DNA of 21,865 nucleotides, from NCBI GenBank assembly GCA_964412845.1, contig CAYPQM010000114.1, positions 1 through 21,865 on the forward strand. Direction: 5' to 3'. A model generated the notes under the pieces. The model was not told where the DNA came from. It searched no databases and saw nothing but the letters and a program-made list of their open reading frames with translations. The position numbers and the translations under genes are program-made. The DNA comes from JAWWPY01 sp964412845. GTDB lineage: Bacteria; Actinomycetota; Actinomycetes; Streptosporangiales; Streptosporangiaceae. Positions within the stretch are counted from its first letter, which is position 1, and every line of letters starts with the position of its first letter. Positions 1-7,827 of the stretch are shown here, in pieces.

Positions 1-516
1 GGTGTCGGACACCGCGCGGAGCACGGCTACCGGCCGGCCTGCCGCCGCGGCCGCCAGCGGCGCGGATTCCAGGTCGGCGACGAGCGCGCCGCCCGCCGCC
101 AGCCGGTCCCGCTCGCTGCCATGAACCAGGTGGTCCACCGTGACCACCCGGCCCGCCGAGGCCCGCAGGCCCGCCCGGCGCAGTTCGCCGGCCAGCAGCA
201 CCGCTGATGGGCAGTGCGTGGTCGATGTCCCGTCGCTGACCTCGGTGCCGACCACCAGGTCACCGGGCGACAGGCCGCGCGAAAGGCCGCCGCCGGTCCC
301 CGCGACCGCCAGCATGCCGAACGGCCGGTCGGCCAGTATTGCCGCCTGCTTCGCGGCGCGCGCCGGGCCATAGCCGGTGGTGACCACGTCGGCGCGGCCG
401 CCGATGCCCCGCCGGAGCGCCCTGGCCTCCAGCCGCAGCGGCGCGCAGACCAGGAAGCTGTGGTCGGCGGCGGCCTCGCCGGTGCTCGCGGGCCCGGTGC
501 TCGCGGGCGGCGTCAC
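1..516 (-). CDS. hpnG: Hopanoid-associated phosphorylase HpnG (5' part, cut by window edge)
   Basis: This is an open frame of 172 codons from a GTG at 516-514 to the left edge, with no stop, so the 3' end is missing. The translation has the look of the nucleoside phosphorylase / MTA-SAH nucleosidase fold used by HpnG: LVCAPLRLEARALRRG near the N-terminus, a glycine-rich VAGTGGGLS segment, the PGDLVVGTEVSDG segment, and DLESAPLA followed by RPVAVLRAVSDT close to the edge. In characterised bacteria HpnG removes adenine from adenosylhopane to give ribosylhopane, a step in making bacteriohopanetriol-type lipids. The GTG start overlaps the shc stop by four bases (GTGA), so translation is probably coupled. 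The N-terminal codons carry a 15-bp near-duplication giving PASTG twice. Family assignment rests on motifs plus operon position and is fairly secure. Confidence 0.85.
   Translation of the reverse strand, partial: MTPPASTGPASTGEAAADHSFLVCAPLRLEARALRRGIGGRADVVTTGYGPARAAKQAAILADRPFGMLAVAGTGGGLSRGLSPGDLVVGTEVSDGTSTTHCPSAVLLAGELRRAGLRASAGRVVTVDHLVHGSERDRLAAGGALVADLESAPLAAAAAGRPVAVLRAVSDT
481..510. repeat. 15-bp tandem near-duplication in hpnG 5' end
   Basis: Two adjacent 15-bp units (481-495 and 496-510) differ only at their last two bases. They lie in frame just after the hpnG start and encode PASTG twice, so the repeat lengthens the poorly conserved N-terminus by five residues without shifting the frame. 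Confidence 0.8.
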
Positions 517-2471
517 GGCCGGCCTGCCAGGTACCGGCCGAGCGCGGTCAGCGGGAAGACGAGCCGGTACAGGTGATAATTGATGTAGAAGTCACCGGGG
601 AAACCGGTGCCGGTGTATTCCGGCTCATCCCAGCTGCCGTCCGGGCGCTGATGCTGCGCCAGCCAGCGGATGCCCGCGTCCGCGGCCGGCCCGGGCGGCC
701 CGGCCGCCAGCAGGGCGAGCAGCGCCCACGCGGTCTGCGACGCGGTGGATGCGCCGCGCCCGGCGAGGGCTGGATCGTCGTACGAGCGCAGATCCTCACC
801 CCACCCGCCGTCCGGGTTCTGGTGCGCTTCGAGCCAGTCCACCGCGCGCCTGATGGCCGGCTTGCCCGGCTTGACGCCGGCCGCGATGAGCGCGGGCACG
901 ACCGCGCCCGTGCCGTACACGTAGTTGGCGCCCCACCGGCCGAACCAGGACCCGTCGCTCTCCTGGGCGCGCAGCAGCCAGACCACGCCCCGCCGGACCG
1001 CCCTGCTTCCGGCCAGGCCCTCCGCCGCGAACGCCTCGACGACATGGGCGGTGACATCCGCGGACGGCGGGTCGGTCACCGCGCCGAAGTCGCAGAAGGG
1101 GAGCTTGGTGACCAGGGCGGAGGTGTTGTCGGCGTCGAACGCGCCCCACCCGCCGTCCCGGGACTGCATCCCGGCGAGCCAGCGCAGCCCGCGCGCCGCC
1201 GCCGGGGGCCGGCGGCCGGTGCCTGCGCGGCCATCAAGGCCGTCCAGCGTGACCCGGCGCAGCGCGAGCAGCACCTCAGCGGTGTCGTCGATGTCGGGGT
1301 AGCCGTCGTTGTCGAACTCGAACGCCCAGCCGCCCGGGGCCAGGCCGGGCCTGCGCACCTGCCAGTCCCCCGGCCCGCGGATCTCCTCATCGAGCAGCCA
1401 GGCGGCCGCCCGGCCCAGCGCGGGGTGATCGGGCGGCAGGCCGGCGTCGGCGAGCGCGATCACGGCGAGCACGGTGTCCCACACCGGCGACTGGCAGGCT
1501 TCCAGCCGCCGGACCGGGCCGTCCGGCCCGTCCTCGGTGATGGTGAACCGGTCCAGCCCGGCCAGCCCGCGCTTGATCACCGGATGGTCCAGGCCGTAGC
1601 CGAGCAGATGCAAGGCGATCAGCGAGTAGACCCAGGGCGGCTGGATCCCGCCCCAGCAGCCGTCCCGCTCCTGCCGCGCGATGATCCATTCCGCGCAGCG
1701 GCGCAGCGCGGCCGTGCGCACCGCGCCGACCGGCCGCGCCTGCTGCCCGTAGCGCTCGTAGCGATGCAGCGCCTGGTCAAGCCCGTTGAAAGCGGCCGTC
1801 CAGCCAGATGCCCGGCGGGCCGCATCCGCGGTCGGCCCGCCCTCGTCGGCGACCCGGAGCTCATCCAGGCCGAACGGGAGGGAGCGGACCGGGCGCAGCG
1901 ACCCGACGACGGTGAGCGGGACGATGGTCTGCCGCGCCCAGCAGGCGAAGTCATAGACGTTGAGCGGGAACCAGGCGGGAAAGTAGATCATCTCCGGCGG
2001 CATGACCGGGAGGTCGTCCCAGGACCATTCGCCGAACAGGGCCAGCCAGATCCGGGTGAAGACGCGGGTCGCCGCGATCCCGCCGCCGGCCCGGATCCAG
2101 TCGGCGGCCCGGGCCATGTGCGGGGCGTCCGGCGGATGCCCGGCCAGCCGCAGGGCGGCGTACGCCTCGACGGTGGTGGACAGGTCACCAGGGCCGCCGA
2201 AGAAATTGGCCCAGGTTCCGTCGGCGCGCTGCTTGCTGGCGATCCACCGGCCCGCGGCAGCGGTCTGCTCGGCGACGGCGATGCCCAGGAACTGGCGGAG
2301 CAGCATGTCCTCCGCGTCCATCGTGACGTTGGTCTCCAGCTCGCCCTGCCACCAGCCCTGCTCATGCTGGCGGCTGAGCAGGTGATCGCGGGCCCGGGCG
2401 AGCGCCGCCTCCGCGTCGGAGGTCGCGGCCTGCCCGTTGGCCCGGGCGCGGGTCACAGGGCTGCTCACCAT
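513..2471 (-). CDS. shc: Squalene-hopene cyclase
   Basis: A 652-residue protein, normal length for the family. It converts squalene to hopene/diplopterol at the cytoplasmic membrane by acid-initiated polycyclisation. The catalytic DXDDTA motif is present as DIDDTA at residues 393-398, preceded by GGWAFEFDNDGYP; the middle Asp (D395) corresponds to the proton donor D376 of the Alicyclobacillus enzyme. CQSPVWDTVLA at 326-336, several QW repeats (QGWWQGEL, QERDGCWGG, QSRDGGWGAFD, QESDGSWFGRWG), DPPSADVTAHV, and a C-terminal FPGDFYINYHLYRLVFP segment are all as expected. The ATG start overlaps the end of the upstream polyprenyl synthase by seven bases, and the stop overlaps the hpnG start. No defects in the active site are visible. 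Squalene is supplied by the hpnCDE genes upstream in the same operon. Confidence 0.97.
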   Translation of the reverse strand: MVSSPVTRARANGQAATSDAEAALARARDHLLSRQHEQGWWQGELETNVTMDAEDMLLRQFLGIAVAEQTAAAGRWIASKQRADGTWANFFGGPGDLSTTVEAYAALRLAGHPPDAPHMARAADWIRAGGGIAATRVFTRIWLALFGEWSWDDLPVMPPEMIYFPAWFPLNVYDFACWARQTIVPLTVVGSLRPVRSLPFGLDELRVADEGGPTADAARRASGWTAAFNGLDQALHRYERYGQQARPVGAVRTAALRRCAEWIIARQERDGCWGGIQPPWVYSLIALHLLGYGLDHPVIKRGLAGLDRFTITEDGPDGPVRRLEACQSPVWDTVLAVIALADAGLPPDHPALGRAAAWLLDEEIRGPGDWQVRRPGLAPGGWAFEFDNDGYPDIDDTAEVLLALRRVTLDGLDGRAGTGRRPPAAARGLRWLAGMQSRDGGWGAFDADNTSALVTKLPFCDFGAVTDPPSADVTAHVVEAFAAEGLAGSRAVRRGVVWLLRAQESDGSWFGRWGANYVYGTGAVVPALIAAGVKPGKPAIRRAVDWLEAHQNPDGGWGEDLRSYDDPALAGRGASTASQTAWALLALLAAGPPGPAADAGIRWLAQHQRPDGSWDEPEYTGTGFPGDFYINYHLYRLVFPLTALGRYLAGRP

Positions 2472-3478
2472 TGCCGGGCCGTGATGAACTCAGCGATCCC
2501 GGCGAACTCAGCCCGCACGTCATCGGGCATGTCAGTTTCCGTCAGGCACTTCTCGGCCGCCGCCAGCTGGGCCGCAGCCTCGTCCTCGGCCCAGGCCTTG
2601 CCGCCCGCATCCTCGACCAGCCGCGCGGCGAGCACCAGGTCCTCCTCACTCAGCGGCTCCGCGGCGGCCAGCAGCCCGGCGAGTTCCGGCGCCTGCGGCG
2701 CTTCCCTGGTCAGCGCGGCGACCACGGGCAGCGACTTCTTCCTGGCCCGCAGGTCCGAGCGGACCGGCTTGCCGGTCACCTCGGGCGCACCCCAGATGCC
2801 GAGCAGGTCGTCGGTCAGCTGGAAGGCGAGGCCCGCATGCGCGCCGAACCCGGCCAGGCCCATGGCCAGGCCCGGCGGCGCGCCGACGTGGATGGCGCCG
2901 ATGCTGCACGCGCAGGCCATCAGGGCGGCGGTCTTGTCGCCGGCCATGGCCAGGCATTCGGCCAGCGTCACATCGTCACGCCGCTCGAACGCGAGGTCCG
3001 CGCCCTGCCCGGCGATCAGCCGGTGCACGGCCGCGGACAGGCAGCGGGCGGCCCACAGGCCCTGCGGGGCCGTGTCCTCCAGCAGGATGTCCTGGGCCAG
3101 GGCCAGCAGCGCGTCGCCGGCCAGGATGGCCGCGCCGATGCCGTGCACCGTCCACGCCGTGGGCCGGTGCCTGCGCTCCGTGTCGCCATCCATGATGTCG
3201 TCATGCAGCAGTGAGAAGTTGTGCACCAGTTCCACGGCTACCGCCGCGGGCACGCCCCGGTCCGGCGCGGCCCGCGCGGCCCGCGCGGACAGCAGGGCCA
3301 GCGCCGGCCGCAGCGCCTTCCCGGCGCCACCGGCCTTCCCGGCGCCACCGCCGTCGAGCCCGAGGTGATAGGCGGCCACTACCCGCACGTCAGGGCTGAG
3401 CCGGTCCACCGCCGCGGCGATCGCCGGGCCTACCAAGTCGCGAGCCGTCGCCACGCCCGCTGGCATCACGGTCGTCAT
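2465..3478 (-). CDS. Polyprenyl (farnesyl/geranylgeranyl-type) diphosphate synthase
   Basis: A 337-residue trans-isoprenyl diphosphate synthase that condenses IPP with an allylic diphosphate. The first Asp-rich motif is DDIMD at residues 93-97 (LLHDDIMDGD), the second begins at D223-D224 (FQLTDDLLGIWG), and GKALRP at 53-58 is the IPP-binding GKxLRP element. The second motif reads DDLLG rather than DDxxD, a form I recall from actinomycete GGPP-synthase-like proteins. In hopanoid operons this gene probably supplies farnesyl diphosphate for HpnD, although product length cannot be read from sequence. The ATG at 3478 overlaps the hpnE stop (ATGA); the open frame extends upstream to 3679 but that part is antisense-like Arg/Gly-rich sequence inside hpnE. 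A tandem GGAGKA GGAGKA duplication (residues 44-55) abuts the substrate-binding motif. Confidence 0.93.
   Translation of the reverse strand: MTTVMPAGVATARDLVGPAIAAAVDRLSPDVRVVAAYHLGLDGGGAGKAGGAGKALRPALALLSARAARAAPDRGVPAAVAVELVHNFSLLHDDIMDGDTERRHRPTAWTVHGIGAAILAGDALLALAQDILLEDTAPQGLWAARCLSAAVHRLIAGQGADLAFERRDDVTLAECLAMAGDKTAALMACACSIGAIHVGAPPGLAMGLAGFGAHAGLAFQLTDDLLGIWGAPEVTGKPVRSDLRARKKSLPVVAALTREAPQAPELAGLLAAAEPLSEEDLVLAARLVEDAGGKAWAEDEAAAQLAAAEKCLTETDMPDDVRAEFAGIAEFITARQW
3315..3350. repeat. 18-bp perfect tandem duplication in polyprenyl synthase gene
   Basis: Two identical 18-bp units (3315-3332 and 3333-3350) encode GGAGKA twice, directly before the conserved LRP of the IPP-binding motif. 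The second copy supplies the GK of GKALRP; the first copy looks like an insertion in the preceding loop. Confidence 0.9.
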
Positions 3479-5052
3479 GTTGTCGCTCCCGCCACCACGT
3501 CTGTGCGCCTTCCCGCGGGGGGCAGCGCTGCTGGCAACCCTCGTCGTAGCTCTCGTGCTGCGTTCAGTCCGCTCCGCACGGCTCCCTCCATCGTGTCCGG
3601 CCAGCCAGTATCGGTCCACGCGCCCGCCAGCACCAGGCCCCCTACCGCGGTCGCGGCCCCCGGCCGCAGCCCGGCGCACCCGGGCACCTGGCGAAAGGTG
3701 GCCCGGCGCTCCCTGGTGACGAAGAAGTCGGTGATCTGCGCGTCGCGGGCGGCGGGGAAAAGCTCCGCTAGCGCGGGCACGAACTGCTCACGCAGCCGCG
3801 CCGTGGTGACATCCACGAGATCGTCCGCCGCGGACAGCGAGATGGCCAGGTACTGCCCGGACGGCAGCCCGGACGGCCTGGTCCGGTCGAAGACCCACTG
3901 CACCGGGGAATCCACGGCCGCGGCGAACGGCAATTCGGTGACCTTCCGGTCGTAGATCACGTGCACGTTGACGATGGGCGAGGCGCCCAGGTCCCGCCAG
4001 CGGTCCGGCCCCGGTCCCGGCCAGCCCGGGCCCGCGGATCCCGGACCCGCCGACCCGGCACCGCCATCGGCCGGGCCCGCGGGGATCAGGCGGGCCGCGG
4101 CATCCGGGGGCACCGCGAGCACCACGCCGTCAGCGTGGATCTCCGCGCCGCCCGCCCGGCCGTCACGGCCGGCAAGGGGACCGTCCGGGTGGATCTGCGA
4201 GCTCGCCGCCTCGTCGCCGGCGGTAGGGCGGGGATCGGCTGCGGCGTTTTCGTGTGGTGGGAAGGGTCCGGAGTCAGCGGGGAGCGCCCGGTCGGTGAGC
4301 CGGACCAGGAAACCGCCGCCGGCCGCGGCCTCGACCGCCGCCACCTTCGCCCCCATCCGGACGTCCGCGCCGAGCCGCTGCAGCAGCCGGGCGCCTGCCT
4401 TGCCATGCAGGTCGCCGAGGGAGATGGCGGGGGTCCCGATGTCCGCCGCGTCCTTCTTGCCGAGCAGCGCGGTCTGCACCACCGTGGCGGCCAGCGTCAT
4501 GCTGGCGTCGTCGCCAGCCACGTTGAGCGCCGAGACCGTGAACAGGTCCCACAGCACCCGGCGGGCATGTTCGCCCTGGCCGCGCGCGGCGAGCCAGTCG
4601 CCGAGCCGCTCATGGTCCAGGCCGGGCCGGGCTGGATCGAGCCGCATCATGGCCAGCGCGGCGCGGGGCACCCGCAGCCGCTCCGCCGGGGACAGGAACG
4701 AATACCTGGCCAGCGCCAGGCCCATGTGCAGTGGGCCGGGCAGCCTGGTCCGGCGCAGCCTGGCCTGGCCGCCCGGCCGCAGCACGGTGACATCGAACCG
4801 GTCCTGCACGGACACCTCGCCGGTCATGTCCAGCCGGTCGAGCAGCCCCCGGTAAGCGCTGCAGCAGCCCAGGAACACATGCTGGCCGTTGTCGATGACC
4901 AGCCCGTTCCGGGTGAACGAGCAGGTCGCCCCGCCGAGCCTGGGCCGGGCCTCCAGCAGCGTGACCTGGTCGCCAGCCTCGCGGAGCGCGATCGCCGCGG
5001 TGATCCCGGCGAGCCCGCCGCCCACCACCACCACGTGACGGCCCGCGCTCAC
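3475..5052 (-). CDS. hpnE: Hydroxysqualene/squalene-associated FAD-dependent desaturase HpnE
   Basis: A 525-residue flavoprotein of the phytoene-desaturase/amine-oxidase fold. In the HpnCDE route it converts hydroxysqualene to squalene. The N-terminus has the FAD Rossmann motif GGGLAG at residues 11-16, and E34 in VTLLEARPRLGG is the expected ribose-binding acid. The C-terminus holds the second FAD-contacting segment (GGLVLAGAWTDTGWPDTMEGAVRSG). The start is a GTG overlapping the hpnD stop (GTGA). The protein is somewhat longer than the 420-470 residues usual for HpnE: the middle has two low-complexity Ala/Gly/Pro/Asp-rich loops, one after FLVRLTDRALP and one around SAGPGSAGPGWPGPGPD. They lie outside recognised motifs and are probably surface insertions. 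Confidence 0.93.
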   Translation of the reverse strand: MSAGRHVVVVGGGLAGITAAIALREAGDQVTLLEARPRLGGATCSFTRNGLVIDNGQHVFLGCCSAYRGLLDRLDMTGEVSVQDRFDVTVLRPGGQARLRRTRLPGPLHMGLALARYSFLSPAERLRVPRAALAMMRLDPARPGLDHERLGDWLAARGQGEHARRVLWDLFTVSALNVAGDDASMTLAATVVQTALLGKKDAADIGTPAISLGDLHGKAGARLLQRLGADVRMGAKVAAVEAAAGGGFLVRLTDRALPADSGPFPPHENAAADPRPTAGDEAASSQIHPDGPLAGRDGRAGGAEIHADGVVLAVPPDAAARLIPAGPADGGAGSAGPGSAGPGWPGPGPDRWRDLGASPIVNVHVIYDRKVTELPFAAAVDSPVQWVFDRTRPSGLPSGQYLAISLSAADDLVDVTTARLREQFVPALAELFPAARDAQITDFFVTRERRATFRQVPGCAGLRPGAATAVGGLVLAGAWTDTGWPDTMEGAVRSGLNAARELRRGLPAALPPAGRRTDVVAGATT

Positions 5053-5939
5053 CGGGCCGCTCCCGCCATCGTGGGCCGGGCCATGCCGGCCAGGGACCGC
5101 GCCGCGACCATGGCCTTCTCCCCGGTGGACAGCGACACCCGGCGGCGCAGCACGCTGGCCGGGGCCGCGGCGATGTGCTCAAGCAGGCGGAAGTAGATCC
5201 CGGCCATGGCACCCGCCGACGCGGCGCTGCGCCGGTCAAGCAGCGGCATCAGCCGCAGGCCGTCCGCGTACCAGCCGCGGGCCCGGTCCGCCTCGAAGCC
5301 CACCAGATCGGCGAGCTTGCCGTTGCCGGCCGGCTCATCCCGGCCGCCCGGCTCCAGCACGCAGCCGAACCGGTCAAGATCTTCGGCCGGCAGGTAGACC
5401 CGGCCGCTGCGGTAGTCCTCGCGGATGTCGCGCAGGATGTTGGTGAGCTGGAGGGCCACGCCAAGCGCGTCGGCCAGCGGCGCCGCGGTGGCGATATCCG
5501 GCGTGCCGAACACGCCGAGCGACAGCCGCCCGATCGAGCCCGCTACGCACCGGCAGTAGTGCAGCAGATCATCGAACGTCCGGTAGGTCGTGCCGCGCAC
5601 ATCGGCCTCGCAGCCGTCGATCAGCTCGCCGAACGCGTCCAGCGGGAGTGCGAACTGGCGCGCCGCATCGGCCAGCGCGAGGAGCACGAGGTCGCCGGCG
5701 GGCGGCGGCTGGCCGGCCGCCAGCGCGGTGATGCTGGCCCTGGCCTCAGCCAGCGCGGCGAGCTTGTCCGGCGCGGGCAGCGTGCCGTCGCCAATGTCAT
5801 CGATCCGGCGCGCGAAAGCGTAGACGGAGGCCAGCGCCCGGCGCTTGGCGGCGGGCAGCAGCCTGATGCCGTAGGAGAAGTTCCTCGCCTGGGACCAGGT
5901 GATCTCCTCGCAGTGCCGGTAGGCGGCGCGGGGATCCAT
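5049..5939 (-). CDS. hpnD: Presqualene diphosphate synthase HpnD
   Basis: A 296-residue squalene/phytoene synthase family protein. HpnD joins two farnesyl diphosphates into presqualene diphosphate. The two Mg-binding Asp-rich motifs are intact: D47-D-I-G-D51 in RRIDDIGDG and D171-I-R-E-D175 in LTNILRDIREDYRSGRVYLP. I chose the ATG at 5939 because a strong Shine-Dalgarno (GGGAGGTGA) sits a few bases upstream; an in-frame ATG at 5960 lacks one. The Shine-Dalgarno overlaps the hpnC stop codon, so the two genes are tightly linked. HpnD rather than HpnC is assigned because it is the second of the pair, starts with the Y-x-x-C-E type N-terminus (AAYRHCEEIT), and has the NILRDIREDYRSGRVYLP signature. 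The 3' end overlaps the hpnE start. Confidence 0.94.
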   Translation of the reverse strand: MDPRAAYRHCEEITWSQARNFSYGIRLLPAAKRRALASVYAFARRIDDIGDGTLPAPDKLAALAEARASITALAAGQPPPAGDLVLLALADAARQFALPLDAFGELIDGCEADVRGTTYRTFDDLLHYCRCVAGSIGRLSLGVFGTPDIATAAPLADALGVALQLTNILRDIREDYRSGRVYLPAEDLDRFGCVLEPGGRDEPAGNGKLADLVGFEADRARGWYADGLRLMPLLDRRSAASAGAMAGIYFRLLEHIAAAPASVLRRRVSLSTGEKAMVAARSLAGMARPTMAGAAR

Positions 5940-5943
5940 GACG

Positions 5944-6840
5944 TCACCTCCCTGTCGCATAGGCCCTCAGCATTTCGGTGGCGAGGCGGCGCTTTCGCGG
6001 GCGGTGGGTCGCGCTCAGCACGTCGTGGTCGGCGGCGGCGATGGCGGCCAGCGCCGCCCGGCCGCCGGCCAGGTAGCCCGACACCGCCAGCCGGGCCGCG
6101 CCGCGCAGCGTGCCGACCAGGGGTGCGCCCTTGTCCAGCAGCGCCCGCGCCCGCTTCTCCTGGAACGACATGAGCGCGCGGACCTGCGGCGCCGCGCGGG
6201 ATGCCGCGAGATCAGCCTCGGTGCAGCCGAACCTGTCCAGGTCCTCGTGCGGAAGGTACACCCGCCCGGCCCGCAGGTCCTCGGCGACGTCCTGCCAGTG
6301 CTCGGCCAGCTGGAGCGCGGTGCAGACCCGGTCGGAGAGAATCTCGCGCTGCGGCGTGGCGGCGCCGAAGACATGCAGCACGATCCGGCCGACCGGGTTC
6401 GCGGACAGCGTGCAGTACGCCAGCAGGGCGTCGAACGTCTGGTAGCGGGTGACCACCTGATCCTGGCGGTTCGCCGCGATCAGGTCGCGGAACGGCTGCT
6501 CCGGGATCGCGCACTCGGCGACCGCCGGGGCCAGCGCGCGGATCACCGCCAGCCGCGGGGCCAGGCCACCGCGGTAGAGCCGGTCAAGGTCATCCTCGAG
6601 CTCGCTGAGCAGGCCGAGCCGCTCGGCCGGGGGCGCCTCGTCGCCCATGTCATCAGTGACGCGCGCGAAGCCATAGACGGCGGCGAGGTGCTGCCGGTAC
6701 CGCCGGGGCAGCAGGCGCAGGGCGACCGGGAAGTTCTCCGCGGCGGCCTGAGCGGCCGCCGCGGACTCGATCAGCGCCGCTGATGTGCTCGCTGGCGGCC
6801 GGACGCCGACATCGCCCGCTGGCGCCGCCTCCGGAGTCAC
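5944..6840 (-). CDS. hpnC: Hydroxysqualene synthase HpnC
   Basis: A 298-residue squalene/phytoene synthase paralogue. HpnC converts presqualene diphosphate to hydroxysqualene. ENFPVALRLLP at residues 35-45 is the typical HpnC N-terminal signature. The Asp-rich motifs are D63-D-M-G-D67 and D184-V-A-E-D188, the latter in HWQDVAEDLRAGRVYLP. I chose the GTG at 6840 because AAGGGA lies eight bases upstream; the frame also permits GTG at 6846 and TTG at 6876, adding a non-conserved MHLFGNCEGIVP. It is the first gene of the hopanoid operon, so the operon promoter should lie in the AT-richer stretch to its right, where a 12-bp palindrome occurs at 6898-6909. Confidence 0.93.
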   Translation of the reverse strand: MTPEAAPAGDVGVRPPASTSAALIESAAAAQAAAENFPVALRLLPRRYRQHLAAVYGFARVTDDMGDEAPPAERLGLLSELEDDLDRLYRGGLAPRLAVIRALAPAVAECAIPEQPFRDLIAANRQDQVVTRYQTFDALLAYCTLSANPVGRIVLHVFGAATPQREILSDRVCTALQLAEHWQDVAEDLRAGRVYLPHEDLDRFGCTEADLAASRAAPQVRALMSFQEKRARALLDKGAPLVGTLRGAARLAVSGYLAGGRAALAAIAAADHDVLSATHRPRKRRLATEMLRAYATGR

Positions 6841-6897
6841 AGGCACTATCCCTTCACAGTTGCCAAACAAATGCAAACAATGACATCGGCGTCACCT

Positions 6898-6909
6898 GAC
6901 ACGCGTGTC
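6898..6909. promoter_or_regulatory. 12-bp perfect palindrome upstream of hpnC
   Basis: GACACGCGTGTC is self-complementary and lies 57 bases upstream of the chosen hpnC start, immediately next to GTCACCTGAC, itself nearly palindromic. Position and symmetry suit a dimeric repressor or activator site for the hopanoid operon. The binding protein is unknown. Confidence 0.35.
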
Positions 6910-7325
6910 GTTGTTCGCGCCCTCGGCGCGGCCCCCATCGGCCGCAACTAGCTCCGCATATTATGCCTGACGGTCCCGGCCCGCATAGCCTGCGGTCCTA
7001 CCCGCCGGTATCTCTTATCACGTTCTGGTGGCCATTAGCAACGCACCGCACAGCATCTATTGCGGGGGCATTACGCGGCGGGCCCCAGAACAGGAGACGG
7101 GCTATCCGCGCAGGTCAAGTAGCCAAATCTGAGTATTAGCCCAAGCCCGCTGATGTTTCCACCGTGTTACGCCCAGGCTTCAGGAAGCGATATACGATGC
7201 GGCCCGCAGTCACCCGGTCACGATGCGCCGGTTGATGCCACGGAAGGCAAAGCCAGGTCAGCAGGATGCGGCGCACAGTGGCGTCCAGGGCGATGCGAGC
7301 AGCGGTTCAGGGCATCATCAATAGC

Positions 7326-7339
7326 TGACATCAATGTCA
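7326..7339. promoter_or_regulatory. Inverted repeat TGACAT-CA-ATGTCA
   Basis: Two perfect 6-bp arms flank a 2-bp spacer. The same half-site TGACAT also occurs singly at 6881-6886, near hpnC, and at 7656-7661, nearer cvnA. It may be an operator in the divergent region; no cognate regulator is visible. Confidence 0.3.
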
Positions 7340-7349
7340 TATTCGAGTG

Positions 7350-7552
7350 CCGGTTCCCGGGCGATACGCGCGGTCGCGGCCGCGACCCGGTTCGCACTGA
7401 GTCCCAGGCCGGTTACCCGGCGGGTTTACCGCGGTTCGGGCCGGTGGCCGGCGCTTTCGCATCGGGTTACCGGCCGGTTCCACGCGGCGTCCCGATCAGC
7501 CGCCCAGCGGAGTTTTCAGTGCCGGTTTCAGCACTGCTTTGGTGCACCGGTT
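7350..7552 (+). repeat. Cluster of six CCGGTT direct repeats
   Basis: CCGGTT occurs at 7350, 7387, 7409, 7474, 7522 and 7547, all on the plus strand, within about 200 non-coding bases. By base composition far fewer than one would be expected. Spacing is irregular (22 to 65 bases), so this is not a simple tandem array; it could be a set of regulator half-sites. Confidence 0.5.
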
Positions 7553-7827
7553 TACCCCGTCCCCGCAGGCCAGCGCCCCGGCCAGCAGAGACTGCCCGTA
7601 TGCCGCCGACTCCGCAGCGTGCCGGAAGCCGGGGGGAATCGACCGGTATTAGCTTTGACATTAAGGGATATAACCGGCAAATCATCATATCGTGACCGAA
7701 AGATTCGCGGATTCCCATACTGGCCGCATGGCCACACTGCTAGTGTCCAACACCCCGGGGGGTTCGAAGTTTCTTCGTAGCACTCTGGTTACAATCCGTT
7801 CACTCACACCTTGAGGCCAGAGCAGCC

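Larger units (their letters stand above)
6841..7827. other. Long divergent intergenic region between hpnC and cvnA
   Basis: These 987 bases hold no convincing gene. The one sizeable open frame (7153-7695) has no family resemblance, no clear Shine-Dalgarno and atypical composition. The region is visibly less GC-rich than its flanks, as expected for two divergent promoters. Visible elements are a 12-bp palindrome at 6898-6909, an inverted repeat of TGACAT at 7326-7339, six CCGGTT copies at 7350-7552, and a good -10 hexamer TACAAT at 7790-7795 ahead of cvnA (no matching -35 seen). A regulatory RNA or long 5' leader is possible but not demonstrated. Confidence 0.6.

Noticed and set aside
573..3368. 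A 931-codon plus-strand open frame opposite shc and the polyprenyl synthase gene
   Set aside because: It is the antisense of two clear genes with intact catalytic motifs; long antisense frames are common at this GC content and the translation has no family features.
7655..7660. TTGACA as a -35 box for the conservon
   Set aside because: No acceptable -10 hexamer follows at 16-18 bases; an AT-rich ATATAA is only seven bases downstream.
7153..7695. A 180-codon open frame in the hpn-cvn intergenic region
   Set aside because: No recognisable family, no good ribosome site, and composition unlike the neighbouring genes; an overlapping frame of similar length exists in the same stretch.
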